From positions 25,463,565-25,527,564 of the forward strand of contig NC_084812.1 of assembly GCF_963583255.1 (NCBI RefSeq): DNA of 64,000 nucleotides, read 5' to 3'. The notes beneath the pieces are model-generated. The model saw only the letters and a list, made by a program, of their open reading frames with translations. It ran no database searches and was not told where the DNA came from. This DNA comes from Pyrus communis (Eukaryota; Streptophyta; Magnoliopsida; Rosales; Rosaceae). The translations under genes and the position numbers were made by a program. Of this stretch, positions 25,101-38,520 are shown one piece after another. The stretch's first letter is position 1. Each line of letters opens with the position of its first letter.

Positions 25101-26670
25101 TGACAGAAAAATGTAGGTCCTCCGATCTTGACAGTCTATTATACATAAAAACACACAAATGGAGCTTTTTTTTTTTTTTTTCCAATTATCACACGTGGAG
25201 CCTTTAGACATTCCCTCTTTAATTTGACATGTGGAACAAGAAACATATGCATCTTAGTATTATGAGCTAGCTAGGGCTACGTGGTAAGTGGGGTCATCCT
25301 AACATATTCTAATAAAAAATGAAAAAGAGAGAGCCGAAAGAGAAAACCTTGGATCCTCTTGTGGCCTAATCATGTTCGTTTTATATGTACATGCATGAAA
25401 TGAAAGAATGAAAGAATGATAGAGCAAAAGCACCTTTTCTTAATTTCCTTTCTGCATTTTCTCATTTGACATTATTGATATTCATACAATCATATCCCAG
25501 CTTTACACCCAAAATTTGGGCCAACATTTGCCTTTTCTCTTGTAACACTTTATTGTGGGGATATGATGCCACACGTATCCTTTTGCTCTTTAAACATATT
25601 TATCTTTAATTTTTATCGTTACTTTGAATAAATCAAACATATATAACGGACATGGTTAACAAAGAGTTTATAGGAGAGAAAAAAGATACGTGACTAACAT
25701 TTTTCATATTGTAAGATTGTTAGAGCATCTTCAACGCAAGGCCCAAATTTTGGACCTATATTCTTATATTAAATTAAAATAAAAGGCAAATACAAGAAGA
25801 GAAATATTAAGGGGTCTCTCTCAAAAGTGGATCTTTCTTAAAAGTGAAACTCTCAATGGATTCTCTGCCACTTCACAATTTAATGTCTATTATTGTCCTG
25901 ACAATATAAAACATTGTACCGCAAACATGAGAGTTCATAAATAGTCCGAGTCCCTTTAACATTTCTCATGTAAGAATATATGTCTAATATTTAAGCATTT
26001 GCATTGGTGATGTTCTTAGTATGAAACTCAATTATTGCTAGAACATAAAGTAGTAGTAAGCTGTTGTCTTATTTATGGTGTAGACAAATCCTTGCTTTAA
26101 TATGTAAATTCATATTTGAAAAACATCATAACACTTTGATTAAGACATTACCCGCAATTACACATTTATGGAGATGTATAGTTAAATGCAACTAATCAAA
26201 AAAATCGTACAAGGAGAAAGTCTTTTCTGTGTGTTAGTACCAAACTATTTTTTTTTTTTAAATAATTGTGACACTGTCACATAATAGTATTAATCCTCTT
26301 ACATCGTGATACATGTATTTATCTACAAATATTAGGTATTAAGTTTAACAACACAATTAATAATGCCATCTAGACGTTGTAACACGAGAATTATTAGCAC
26401 TACATACTAACACCACGTTGTAATGTGAGTCATTAAAAATGTTTCATAAATAAAAACTAGTACAAGTGAATCTATGCAAAATGCACCTTTTTTTTTTTTT
26501 TTTAACAATGACAACTTATATGACATAAGCATACCGATATATAACGTCCCGTGTCAACAGATAAAGACATGTGAACAAATATAACATCTCATATCAGTAA
26601 AATAAAAATATGTGAACACAAAGTTACACATCTTTATTTTAGAGCATCTCTAGAAAAACTACAAAACTAT
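22148..26670. other. AT-rich intergenic stretch
   Basis: No supported gene. The open frames at 22973-23210 (both strands), 23967-24224 and 24304-24492 show no recognisable motif. A block at about 25733-25930 (GAGCATCTTCAAC..., then GTGGATCTTTC and CACTTCACAATTTAA) resembles, in reverse, 38100-38210, so it is probably an old repeat. Homopolymer A/T runs are frequent. Confidence 0.5.
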
Positions 26671-26811
26671 ATTATCCACGTTAAGGGGGAGGGATGATGG
26701 AACTTAGCCTCACGAGCTAGCAATAATGTGGTCTAAATTCGGCTTTGGCGATAATTGAACTTAAGACATTTCACTTACAAGTGAAGAAGAATAACACTAG
26801 ATTATGGTACA
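26671..26811 (-). mobile_element. tRNA-derived SINE, copy 2 (reverse orientation)
   Basis: The reverse complement carries the same order of blocks as the copy at 38374-38520: TTCTTCACTTGTAAGTGAAATG, a decayed B-box and GCTAGCTCGTGAGGCTAAG. It is more diverged than the others. Confidence 0.7.
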
Positions 26812-27284
26812 AAATAAAGGTGAACAGTTGCTTTTTAAATTTATAATCACTAGTCATATGATAAACGTTAAAAAATAATAAAACTCAATAGTGAACCCGT
26901 GAACCAAGAAAGAAAGAGAGATAAAGTGAAAATGAGTGGATAAAATTTTTTCCCTTGAAACGATTGATAATAAAATATTCAAATTTGTTAAAATAGAGAA
27001 TGTTGTTAAAGATGAAAAATTAAAGAGACTAGCTAAAATAGTTTTTTGATGGGAGACTTTATATGTGGTTTTTAGCTATTAATATTATTTGATTGAAATC
27101 TTGTTGGTTTTTAATTTTTAATTGAGGACCCCAAAATCAATGTGATAATTTATTTCTATGTACGTTACTATATTTTTTTAAATTAAAAATTAGAAATTTT
27201 AGTTGTTTATATAAATGAGATTTTAAATAAAAAACCATAATTTGTGGGATTAAAAATATTAAAATATAAACATACTATTGTGTG

Positions 27285-27285
27285 T

Positions 27286-27329
<44 letters not shown>

Positions 27330-27790
27330 ATGGGTACATTTATCAAAATTAACCCAAAAAAAATTATTGTATCAAAACATGGGTACATTCTTCAAAATCA
27401 CAAAAGAAAAAAAAGAAAGAAAAAAGAAGATATTAGGCTTAATAACATTAGTTAATTTCTTCGATTAAACTTGACATGGATACATTTTAAAATCAAAGAA
27501 AAAAGAATGTACCCATATAAGTTTAAAAATAGATTAAAAAAATGAATAGATTTTATATTAAAAAAATGGTACATTTTACATATAACAAAATAAAAAGTTT
27601 TACATGAATAGGTACATATAATTAGCATGGGTACACTTAGCAAAAATAAAAAGTACAACTAAAAAAAAATATGGGTACAAATACAAATAAACTTTAAAAA
27701 ATATGGGTACAAAAAGAAATTAATATATGGGTTACAAATTAAAAATGGGTAAAAACTAAAACTAAAAATATATGATAAAAAATTTAATCA
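27285..27790. repeat. (TA)n tract and AT-rich repeat with recurring ATGGGTACA motif
   Basis: A pure (TA)n run at 27289-27326 is followed by about 450 bases in which ATGGGTACA or close variants occur at least seven times among A-rich spacers. It has no coding potential. It may be a decayed element or an expanded low-complexity tract. Confidence 0.75.
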
Positions 27791-28136
27791 TAAATATAAA
27801 TATACTAATGGTAACATTTTTAACATTAAATGAATATAGTTAGAAATAAAAAAATATTTTATTATTGAAATAATTAATGATGTTATTAATACTCAAGGAC
27901 CTTGATCAAAAATTAAAAAGAAATAATATTTTAATCAATGAAATAGCAAAAAGAATGATAAGAACGTAATTTCTCCTTTTTGATACTACTAACTCTCCTA
28001 ACTAGCAAGAATTTAGCAAAACTATTAAAGATACTCTTGTGTCATATAAATCATTCACATTTTAATCAAATTATCATGTACTTGCTTTAACTCCTTTTAC
28101 TCCAGTCACTGTCAATTTCCACAAACGTAATTCAAT

Positions 28137-28488
28137 TTAGACCTGGTTTGGTACTGAGTTGATTCTGAAAAAAACTGCTATCAAAAAAAGCTGGGAGCTG
28201 TTTTTATGTTTGGTAAACACTCAGCTTCAGCTTTTTTTCACAGTTTTGGATAAAAAAAAGTCAAAAACAAGAAGCTGCAAAACCTAGCTTTGAAAAACCG
28301 GCTTTTTTTCACATCTGTTTTACATAAAAGTTTACCAAACACTCTAATACTGCTTTTTTTTTCTTTCAAAAGCACTTTTATAAAAAAGTTTACCAAACAC
28401 TCTGCTGCTTTATTTCACAGCTGCTTATTCTCACAGCACAGCAGAAGCAGTTTTTTTTCAAAACACAGCAATACCAAACCAGCCCTTA
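28137..28488. mobile_element. PIF/Harbinger-type (Tourist-like) MITE, copy 1
   Basis: A 346-bp element (28140-28485) is flanked by TTA on both sides. Its ends are inverted: GACCTGGTTTGGTA at the left and TACCAAACCAGCCC at the right. The interior is rich in AAAAGCTG and CAGCTTC blocks. The TTA duplication and these ends fit PIF/Harbinger elements. A close relative lies at 59143-59491. Confidence 0.85.
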
Positions 28489-30549
28489 GTCTACCGGAGT
28501 TTAAACAACGAACCCAAAAAATGTCTTAGTCAGAAGGGACCAAAGACTTTTTAACATATTAATTACTCATCCCTTCATTCCAAAAACCCTAATCATAAAT
28601 TCCCAAGAAACCAATTGGGAAAAAGCGCAAGGATATGGTAAAATAGTAACTTTGCAGTTACCGAAACATTTTGCCCAGCTGTTTCTCACTCGAGAAATGC
28701 CTCTAAAAAACTTTCCACAAATTCTGTCACTTCGTAATTTAATATTAATTTTTATATTAATATTATAAAATATTGTAAAAAAATTATAAAATAGTAAAGA
28801 ATCTAATAAGAATTTCACTTTTAAAAGAATTTCATTAGCATGTCTCTTCTCACTATATTTATCCAATGTAATATTAAAGAGATTAAAATTTTAAACTAAA
28901 TAATATATTATCAACAAAAAAATAAATACATTAATCACGTAATAATAGTCCAATATCTATCACACACGACATTTGATTTATAAATTTATTTTAAAAATTT
29001 TAGCGTCTTTAACGTTAACCATTCATCTAACTTAAAATTTTTTCACTGGTCAAGTACGTTAGCTACAAACTCCGAGGGAGGCAGTAAATATTATCTCTCA
29101 CAGCTACTGCCAATTTAGTCGCGCATTCACAGGAAAGGCCACGGAGCCCAAAAGATTCGAGTATCCGTGCACCTTTGTCATACGTGTGGGCATTACATCT
29201 GCTTTCACATCTGTGCATGTCCTCTCTCTCTCTCTCCTGTCAATACAAAGAGAAAGAAAGTAGAGAGAGAGTCCCATGGCATGGATCACTCACATGGGTG
29301 GGGTTCTTGGTTTGTGTAGTAGGGACCCATCCCCAATCTGGCATTAGATAAATGAGCAGGACCCGCTTGCAGCGTCAGCTACATGGTGCTTTGCGGTCCC
29401 CACTCAGCTTTAGCTTTTGGCCCCTCCCTCCGGGCCCCCCCCCCCCCCCCCAACCCCCAAAAAATAAAAACAAACAAGAATTGAAAAATTAAAAAGACAG
29501 TATCCCACCACTTACATGCAATGGAGGAGAGTAACTTACGTGACATACCGATCTAAGAACCTTATGCTATTCGAGGTAGAACTCATGAGAATATTTAACC
29601 ATACCACACTCCCGATGATGAACATGTTTTATATAAGTCGTTATCATAGAGGCAATGAGACTATAATTAGAGTAAAAAGTAAAATCTTGACTTGTTTCCT
29701 TTCGGATTTTGTTCCTAATTAAACTTTTCTTACTGTTTGATAACTACAAGTAGCAGGAACTCATGATCGATAATGGTAAAACAAAAAAGCTTCCCAATAT
29801 CTAACTGGAGCTCAGCTGACTAATTTCTCCTTCTTCCCGAGCTTTTCCCTTCAATCAGTGAATCAGCCATGTAGTTACAAATTTACTTTTTACTTCTTTC
29901 CTCAGCTAGCTTCTTCTGGGTTCCGCTGCTTCTGCTGTACAAAGACTTCGAGTACACTAGAAAAGACACAAAACTAACAGTACACTAGATTTTTCGGCAA
30001 TTGTTTTCACTTCGAAGGGTGAAAATTGAAATTACAGTGCCAAAATTTGCAACAAACAAACATATTTTTTGACCGTCTTCTTTTGTTTTTAACCTGTGGT
30101 ACTACGATTTCTTCCAACTTGATGAAGCTACTACATAAAATGGGGGAGTAGATGTTGATTGATCAAAATAGTACAAACAAGAAGCAAAGAAAGAAAATGT
30201 AATGGGATGGGGACCCAATTCTTTCCTTTCACTGCCTTTTTACGTAAGCATTTTGTATGGTAGTAAGTAGTATTGTTGGTATTTGGAGATGATGATATGA
30301 TGGTGGTGGTGCTGCTGCTGCTGCTGGTGCCGGTGATGATGGTGGTGGGGAAAGATTTGATTTCTTTTGATTCTCTACAGATTTTTTATGGTGGTTTTTG
30401 TTTTGTTAAACTAAAACATGTTGATCCTCCTGCCAAAAAAAAAAAGTCAAATTATCATATAGATTACGTTATCTATATGTTTAAACAAAACAAAATACAA
30501 CATAAACAAATTTTAGATTTGAAAGTAACTTTTACCTAATTAAGCTTGA
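28489..30549. other. Intergenic stretch downstream of the CCCH gene
   Basis: No supported gene. It includes an AT-rich part (28690-29040), a run of 18 or more C at about 29437-29451, which is G-rich on the other strand, and a GATGATG/GCTGCTG repeat at 30285-30348. The part near 30300-30549 may be 3' UTR of the minus-strand CCCH gene. Confidence 0.5.
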
Positions 30550-33484
30550 TTAGGAAGTTCCTACCGGGCATTTTGGCCCAGCTCCTGTGCCGGCGTACAT
30601 CCCTATGGCTCCGTGACCGGAGTTCAACCTGAAACTCAATAAAAAAACCTTCCAAGTCTAAATATATTTCACTTTACACAGTGATCAAATGAACAACTTT
30701 ACAGTAGGGAATTAGGGTTACCTTGGAATTTGGCAGTTGAAAGACTTTAAGGATGCCATGTCCAGGGATGAAGATGCTGGAAGTAGGGAAGTCGCCAAGT
30801 TAATGTTAGCGGCTGCAAATGAGGCATCCGAGCCATTGGCCTCGCTAGTCACGTTGGGAAAGGCGGAGGATGTGTACTCTCCGGCAGCCTTTGTTGGAGA
30901 CGCAAAAGGACTATCAGGAAGATTGTGCTCCAAACTGTATGCACTCAATTATAAGATCCATTAGCTTCAACACATTGTCCAAAGTCCATAAAATCTTTCA
31001 CTATGGGCATATATCAACAAAGAATATGCAAAACCCGGCTTACCCTTCAAGCAAATCACTGATATCGTCTTGGGGGCTCTCCTTACCACTACCATTGCTA
31101 CTTCGGCTACCACTACCACTTTCGTCATTGTTGGCCATCATATCTTTACCTAGAACAGCGGCAGCTGCTTCCTTAAGAAGCTGATCAGCATCCACTGCTG
31201 GAGTCATGTGTGGCATCGGAGAAGAACAGTTATCTGCAATCAAGAGCATATAAACATTAGCAACTGCATTGAACCATGAAATCGTTTTGTAATCACTGTA
31301 TGAGTGACAACATGAGTACCGTGGGGAACTTCTTGGCCGTTATGAACCGAAGGAAGCACTAGGTTTCGACTGAACATGTTGGGAGACTGGGTAGGGGAGT
31401 GAATCGGACTGCTGGCAGAGAGCGCGCGGTGGTGATGCTTCTTGACATCAAGTAGCTGCAGGCCCATCAGTCTTCGACTTTGAATTTCAAGTGCTTGCAA
31501 CTCAGCTTGCTCCTCCAGCTTCCTCCTCCACAGCATGTCTTGAGAATTGTAAAACATCTTTGCTCCTATAATTCAAAATAAATAATTTAACTAATTTAAC
31601 ATGTGACTGAAGGAATTCATATCTTCCATGCGTCTGGAAATTAATAAATAACAGAATGTAAATAAGTTTGTTTAATTAGCTAACCTAGCTGGAGATCGTA
31701 AGGGTCTCTACCATCCAGCCCAGTAGGTGTACCACAGGGAGACAAATCTCCTCTTTCCACTTGTTGCTGTTGTTTCCTGGAAAATTAATAACATGCAAAC
31801 ACCATTATTAGCTTATTATCCACTAAATTATAATTAATTTTAGGTAATGATATAATAACTAGTGGAATAAGTAGAACAAGATCAAACGAGATTGTGAGAG
31901 AGTAGTTGTACTTTTCATGAGCTTTGCCCTTCTCCTTGTAAGGCTTGACAAGCACTCTAGCATCACAAACAAAATGAGGGTTCCCTTTGGCCAAAATCAG
32001 CTTCACCGTGTCCGGGTACAAGAATGTAACGAATCCAAACATCCTCTTCTGCTGGTATGGGATTCTCACGTCTTGGACCGGCCCGTAAATGCTTCAATTT
32101 TTTGGCAATTAACAACAGCAAACTAAGTCAGCAATACGAAAACCTGTTTCACCATGACCTTCAAATGACACTAATACAGGTACACAAAATCAAGTAAAAA
32201 AATAACCTGAAATAGTTTGAGACATCTTCCTCTCTGAAAGTGCTATCGGCCGGGAAAGTCAAATATATCTGCCTTGAAGCCGGGTTCACAATCCCCGCAC
32301 CGCCATTCATCGACAAATCGGATCTTTCGAGGCGGGATCGGCTGAACTTGTGCATATCATCACCCATCATCAAGGCAGCTGCCGCAGCCCTACAAATACA
32401 AAGAACAAAAAAGATCAACCTAATAATTATTCAACACAAATGATTAAAAGATAGGAGCTTTAATTAATTTCCAAAAACGTTAAGAACTTCAGTAAATCAT
32501 GCACCTTTGGGAATCAGTTTGTTGCTGCTGAAGAAGGAAGTTCATGCACTTGGAGGAGTAAGGGAAGGAATTGGCTGACGCTGCCATAAGCTGAGATGCA
32601 GCAGCAAGCCTCTGCTGCTGAGCGGTTTTAGATCTGAGAAGCGCTTCATGGTCCATCATTTCCAGCTTGCTCGGCGACCCAACAACCACCTGTCCACCGC
32701 CGTCGACGACGGGGTCTCCAAGCCCGCCGCTGTGCAAGAACCTGCAGCTGGCTCCGTTCTTGCAGTAGCCTCTGGCGAAATACAGGCAGGGTTTCCACCC
32801 AAACCCTGAGTTGGGGTCCTCCAAGCACACGTCGCTGACTGAGCAACTTCGTCGGTCGAGCGGCCCACCACCGCCACCGCCTCCACCACCCCAATTAGCA
32901 GAGCCGTGCAAGGAGGAGAAAAGGTTCGGATCAGAAGCGGTGGTAGGACTGGAAGACAAGTTGGACTGTGGGTAGAAAAAATCAGGCGACTTGGGTCCCA
33001 CCATTGGTGGTGGACAGCCATCGTTGAGGAAGGAGAGCTGCTCTTGGAGCTGAAACTCATCCATCACATCAGCTGGAACTCCTCCATTACTACCTCCATA
33101 GAAGCTGCTGATTTCTTCTTGGGTTCTGAGCTCGGAGAGAGCAGCCCAGGAAGCGGAGGAAGAAGAAGGGTTGGGGATAGTGAGAGAGAGCCTCGAGGCG
33201 GAAGAGCAAGAGTTCTGCCTGGAGATAGCGATGGGGTTTGTGAAGGGGGAAGGAGAAGGAGTGGAAGGAGTGGAAGGAGAGTTTGATGATAAGGGCACTC
33301 CCAGCTCCTTCCTTGACTTGAGAATGACCGAGTGGAGAAAGGCTTCAGGTCCAAAAGCTAGCCTTATCATTTCCTTCTCGCCATGGTCTTGTATCAGAAG
33401 CAGACCCATGATTTTTGAAGCATTTTCTGGGTCCAAATTTTGGATCCTCGAGAACACAATTCTTGTAGCTTCATAGGAGTCCAT
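30550..33484 (-). CDS. CCCH zinc finger and RRM RNA-binding protein (plant C3H46/C3H53-type), eight exons
   Basis: Minus-strand exons are 33484-32505, 32389-32207, 32091-31912, 31776-31685, 31565-31320, 31233-31044, 30934-30722 and 30628-30550. All junctions keep frame and give 720 residues. The conserved head ([20 protein letters not shown]..., about 1-65) is typical of this plant family. One CCCH finger (C-X7-C-X5-C-X3-H, Cys233 to His251) follows the RRSCSVSD motif. An RRM (about 366-445) has RNP2 IYLTFP and RNP1 KRMFGFVTF. The C-terminal third is a glutamate/glutamine-rich helix ([22 protein letters not shown]) and then serine-rich disorder. Together these indicate an RNA-binding regulator of mRNA, but the targets are unknown. 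A run of nine glycines lies at about 200. Close antisense frames within exon 1 are GC-rich shadows. Confidence 0.93.
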
Positions 33485-34640
33485 GGCGGATAGAGAAGTT
33501 GGGTTGGTGTGTGTGTTGGAACTGGAACTTCACTCCCACCACCAACCCTAAAAAATTTGTGTTTCTTGAGAGGAACAAGCGAAAGTTTCTTTTTCCCAAC
33601 CCTTTCACCCACCAACTTGTTTTTGTGACGAGTGGGAGGAGGCAGAGCACAACAGAGAGAGAGTGTTTCTTTCTATCTTAATGTTCCTGCAAAACCCAAG
33701 AACGGAAGAATTAATTAACCAAAGGTATAGAGAGAGAAGAAAAAGAAAAGAAATATATATATATATATATATAAATATATATAAAAGTTGGAGTGTGAAA
33801 AGTAGTATTCTCGTGTGGTTTGATTGATTAAAAGGAAGGAACAGGCAACCAAGCTGAAGCTGGAGAGATGGGGGAGAGAGAGAGAGAGTTATCCTTCAAT
33901 TGTTGAAAGGAAATGAAAGGAAAACAGAAAAAAGAAAGAAGCTTTGGGGGGTGTGGGGGTTGAAATTTTCTCCAAGCAATTAAAGTGGAGGAAAGTTGGG
34001 AGGACTCGGTAAGCATAAAGAAATAGCAATAAAACTGAAAGTCTGAACCCAAATGAAATGAAAATCCCCAACAAATAATCAGTCACTAAAAATAATTTGA
34101 AACTAAAACCAAAATCTGAGACTAAAAGTAACGCTTACCCGCTAAGTACGAAAGGAGTAAGAGTGTTCTGGTTTCTCTGCGTCTTCCTGCAGCTCAACTA
34201 CTTGAAACATATTATTTGCTATAAATTGTATAAAATCCCAAAGCTTATAGCTATGGAAATCCCAGTCAAATTTTTACTACAAAAGCCAAACCACCGCCTT
34301 TTCTTGCTAGTTTCTAGCCCCTCTTTTGCTGCAGCAGAAGAACCATCAATCCCTTCGCTGCTGCCACTGTTTCTGCTGCTGCTGCACTACTGAGTTTTTG
34401 GGTTCTGAGCTCACTTTCTCTCTCTAGCTTTGGTTCGGCTTGGATTTTCTTCTCCCTCCTTGTATCTCTTTATTTCTCCGTTGCGTTTCTCTGGCCCTTG
34501 AAGTTTACAGGGGACAAAAACCGACTGATGAGAGACAGAGAGAGAGATAAAGTATTCGGGGTGTCCGAGTCTGGTGTATTGAGTGGGATCCAGATCTGTG
34601 TGCTTGCTTCAAATACTGCACGTTCTCTAGCCCCTAACCT
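33485..34640 (-). promoter_or_regulatory. Long 5' leader and promoter of the CCCH gene
   Basis: A strong acceptor (GGGTTTTGCAG|GAACATT) on the minus strand at 33688/33686 suggests a 5' UTR intron ending 200 bases before the start codon. Upstream is CT/GA-rich and includes microsatellites: (TA)n at about 33754-33784 and (GA)n at 33873-33888. On the minus strand, CT/GA-rich sequence up to about 34640 is typical of a plant transcription start region. The donor and the start site are not fixed. Short upstream ATGs occur within it. Confidence 0.4.
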
Positions 34641-34773
34641 CTGACACTCTCTAAAACTCTATCTCTCTCTAATTTCTCATTCTAATTTTATTTTTATTTC
34701 CCAACCCAGAAACACCCTGGTTTGACTCCACGCGATCGTGTGGGGAGGTCAAGACACGCGCCAATGGTGATGA

Positions 34774-35415
34774 CTTAGAGCAGTTCCACCGCCCAGTACC
34801 ACCGGGGCTGATGTCAGCCACTTTTTTTTTTTTTTTTTTTTCCTTTTTTTGGCGCCAGAGAGGGAGTTGTTGTGGAGGCTGATAGCAGAGTTGGTCGAGG
34901 CGGGAGAGGTGTCGGGAGGGAAGGAGCCACAGAGGGAGAAAGACGGGAGGACAAAGAGGACGATGAAGAGGTGTGGAGATGCAGTAGTTGAAGCTCGTTG
35001 AGGGTGTAGAGGACCTTGTTGTTGAGGTCGGCTTGGGATTTGAAGGACAGGAAGGCGACTACGTCGGAGGATGGGAGGAGGAGGTTTGGAGGCGACGATG
35101 GGAATGGAATGGAAGTGCAGGGGTGGACGGCAGTGGGGACAAGAAAGAGGTGGAAGATGAGAAAATAAAAATATTTTAATAATATTATTATTAGTTTATT
35201 TTTTTATAAAGTTAGAAATTAAAAATAAAATTATTATTTTATATTATTTTATAATAAAAATAATAATATTTTAATAAAATTGACTAAACTATTTTTTTGT
35301 TAGAGACCAAGATGCATTTGATCTATTATTGTTTGTTAATGTCTATTACTATTCACTAAATGGATTAAATAAGCTGGATAATGACGTATTTTTTTAAGGA
35401 CAGATTTGCTCTCAA
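34774..35415. mobile_element. Possible MITE fragment beginning TTAGAGCAGTTCCACCG
   Basis: The left end (CTTAGAGCAGTTCCACCGCCC) closely resembles the start of the insertion at 45538, and the right end (TTTGCTCTCAAG) is a partial inverse of it. The middle is a G/GA-rich then AT-rich block without genes. I found no clear target duplication, so the limits are approximate. Confidence 0.4.
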
Positions 35416-37815
35416 GGGCGGGACCAGGGTTTGACAGAGGGAGCATCTGTATGGTGATTGCAGTGTGTGGTTGCACGCTCTTGGGGTTTGGTTTCATGGA
35501 CGGATTCTATCTGTGTTTTGTGGGTGAGTCAACGTCTCTACAAAAGTTTGAAAGTGAAATTAGAAAAATTAATAAACTATCAAGCTTTATTAGGTTGATT
35601 GATCTACAAATGGGATTTTCTGGGTGTCTTGTTTGGAATTGGGTAAAATAATTAAAAGCAATTTTGGATTACCGAAAAACATTTGTTATCATAACTATTT
35701 GAATATACTTTTAAATTAATCAAAAACGTTTCAGAACATCAAATTCGCTTCTAATTATGTTTAACAGAAACACTTTTACTAAAACTGATTTTAAACGAGC
35801 TTCTTTCAAAGAAATAATTCTAAATGATCTCTTAAAGTGAGTTTTCAAAAAATTACATGTTTTGTTAAAAAATTGCTTTCAAACGAGGTACAAAAGTCAA
35901 AAATTTTGCCAACATCTGGCTCATCATTAAGGGTCACTGGTGGTCATGTCCCACTCTCTTTAAAATAATTGACACATTGGTGGTGGTTTATGATACTATA
36001 ATGCCTAAATATGTGACAAGATGAGAAATTTTTCAATATATTTAGATTACAATTTTATACAATAAGTGTTATAATATAAGTGGTTAAATTTTTTTTTTAG
36101 TATTCAACAATTTTTTTATGATACTTAATGTACCAGATTGTATTTTCAGCACACTAAAAATTTTCTCCAAAAAGAGAGAACGGGTTTTGAACTACAAAAG
36201 GTATGGGGATTTGTATAGGATAGGGAGGCATGGTTCTAGCTCTTGCATTTTTGCTCTCTCACTTGTTTTTGTTTTTTAAATTTTGAACAAGATGCCCCAC
36301 AAACAAATAAATGATGACTGAATCCATCCCCTATCTCCTCTCCTTTTTCTCACTCATCAAACACCCAACTCATACCACATTATAATTTTGAGGCAATGAG
36401 CCTCAATCACTTTTCTCCCCAACCTTTTTTATGTTTATTACTCAGTTATATGCACAAAGAAAGATAAAGGAGGGAGCACAAAATTGTTGCCTCTTGGTTG
36501 TGAGTAACAAAAGTAGTTGGGACTTGAAAAGTGTTAGCTTTCCTTAGAGAAAGATAGGGAACCAGGAAGCCTCCACATGGGGTGTGTGACCACTCTCATA
36601 ATTCTACTTTCAAGCAAATATTCATCTTGTGTGGTTATGTATTAATGTACCCTTTTCTAATTAACATGTGGGAGATGTATGTCAATTTGCACCACACATT
36701 TTAGTCTTACATTATGAATGTATTAGGTATGGTGATGGAAATGAGTAAGTTATAGATATCATGAAATCGTCAATTAAATTTGTATGGTTTATTGGCTGAA
36801 ACAATCAGTTATACATGCTTATTATTGAAACGGTTACTTTTCAATACTTGGTTCATATATCGTCTGGATTGATATGGCATGTGTACTTGATTTTGACCAG
36901 TCCAGCAGTTAAGATTTATAAATGGACCGTTTCAGTCAAGTTCTCAAATTATTATTCACGTAATTAGTATGAGACTTACAATTTGATGACATAATATATC
37001 AAACTATTCAAGTAAATGACCACTAATGAGGAAAAGTAAAGTGACATTTAATAATTAAAATAAATTCAGAATACAATTTCACGATAATGTAACTGAAAAA
37101 ATATTACACAATCAAATAAGAGATCATTTCCAAACATGCACACATTACCAATACCAAAATGGTGATGATCCTTTTTACAAGGAGTACTTTATGCTCCATG
37201 ACCTTGTCTTTATTTTATCTCCCTAAATTCAAAACAAAACAATTGCATGTTTTTAGCTCCCTAATCACAACATTCTTTGCTTGTCCATTCCGCGCGTGAC
37301 ATTTTGAAGCTTATTACAAGCGCGTGGGAACTCATACACTTTGTTTGTATAATCTAGTGTATGATTGCCACTGGCCCATGAATGTATTTTTAAAATTTAA
37401 TGTGCTTTGGTGGTGGGGTCATATGTATCAATTATCAAAACTGTTCTCTATCATTACCAGGTGCAGACATAAAATATAAAAAGGTGCATTTTTGCGTATT
37501 ATTATTTAGTGTAATGTATATTTATTATTCTATTTATTATTGTTAGATAAGTTTGAATTTTGATATTTGTACTTATTCACTACACAAATCTCTAAATTCA
37601 AAATCATCTAACGGTGATAAATAGGATAATGAACATATACCACACTAAATAATGGTGAGCAAAAATGCTCTTTAAAATATAAGAGCTTATTTGAAATTAT
37701 TAAGGAGAAATGGCAAGAGATTATATCAAAATTTTGATAAGACTTTTTACAGATTATTTGTAATCTTATATTTTTTTGAAAAAAAAATTATTATCAGCAC
37801 TTCAAAAATTTCATT
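35416..37815. other. AT-rich intergenic stretch
   Basis: No supported gene. About 35650-35890 contains the AAAACACTTTTA/GCTTTCAAACGAG style of decayed MITE sequence. The remainder is AT-rich without structure that I can name. Confidence 0.5.
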
Positions 37816-38320
37816 CTACACTTCTCACAAGTGTATTTTTCTTTCTAATTATAGAAAGTTTGAAGTGCCAAATGAGATTTTTAGAGTGATAATAACAATT
37901 TCCTTTTTAGATAATATTTTATGAGTAATGATATAGAGATTAAAACTTTAAATTAAATTTTGTAAATCAAATAATGTGGATGTTAATGATTAAATTATTA
38001 CTTAAGTTGTTGATTAACGTACTTATTTTATATTGGTGAGACTTCATTTGATTTGGAAATTTGATTTTGGTTTGAAAATTAGATTAAAATTTTGGTCTCC
38101 TGAGTGTTATCCATATATTATAATGTTGCACATAAATTAATGTTAAATTGTGAAGTGGTTGGGAGTCCATAGAAAGATCCACTTTAAGAGAGTTTCCTTA
38201 TCAATTCTCATTACCAAGTTGCATTTAGAAGTACAAAATTGTTATTAGCTCTCAAATAATCTCATTTTGCACTCTAAACTTTCTATAATTAGAAAGAAAA
38301 ATACACTTGTGAGTAGTAGT
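37816..38320. mobile_element. Non-coding element with ~85-bp terminal inverted repeats
   Basis: ACTTCTCACAAGTGTATTTT through AATTATAGAAAGTTT and on to AACAATTT (37816-37902) is repeated in inverse at about 38236-38320 with few differences. A third, more diverged copy of one arm lies at about 41335-41440. The core is AT-rich and non-coding. I could not identify a target duplication, so the superfamily is open. Confidence 0.7.
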
Positions 38321-38373
38321 TCCCTAGCCACTTTTTTTTATTTATTATTTGGTCAATTAGTTCTCTAGCTACT

Positions 38374-38520
38374 TAGTACTAGTGATATTCCTCTTCACTT
38401 GTAAGTGAGAGGTTTTAGGTTCGATTCTCGTCAAATGCGAGTTTGAACTACAGTATTGCTAATTAGGCTAAACTCACCACTTCTCTCTTAGTATAGATAT
38501 TATCGTTTGTTGAAAAAATA
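38374..38520 (+). mobile_element. tRNA-derived SINE, copy 3
   Basis: This is the best preserved copy: CTTCACTTGTAAGTGAGAGG, then B-box GGTTCGATTCTCG, then the ATTGCTAATTAGGCTAAAC region, ending TATTATCGTTTGTTGAAAAAA. The B-box is an RNA polymerase III promoter element. Confidence 0.85.

Noticed and set aside
32646..33476. Several long frames on both strands overlapping CCCH exon 1
   Set aside because: They are shadows of a GC-rich real exon; only the minus frame from 33484 has family motifs and joins the later exons.
38374..38520. tRNA gene suggested by the B-box GGTTCGATTCTCG
   Set aside because: No cloverleaf can be formed around it and the same block recurs in four SINE copies.
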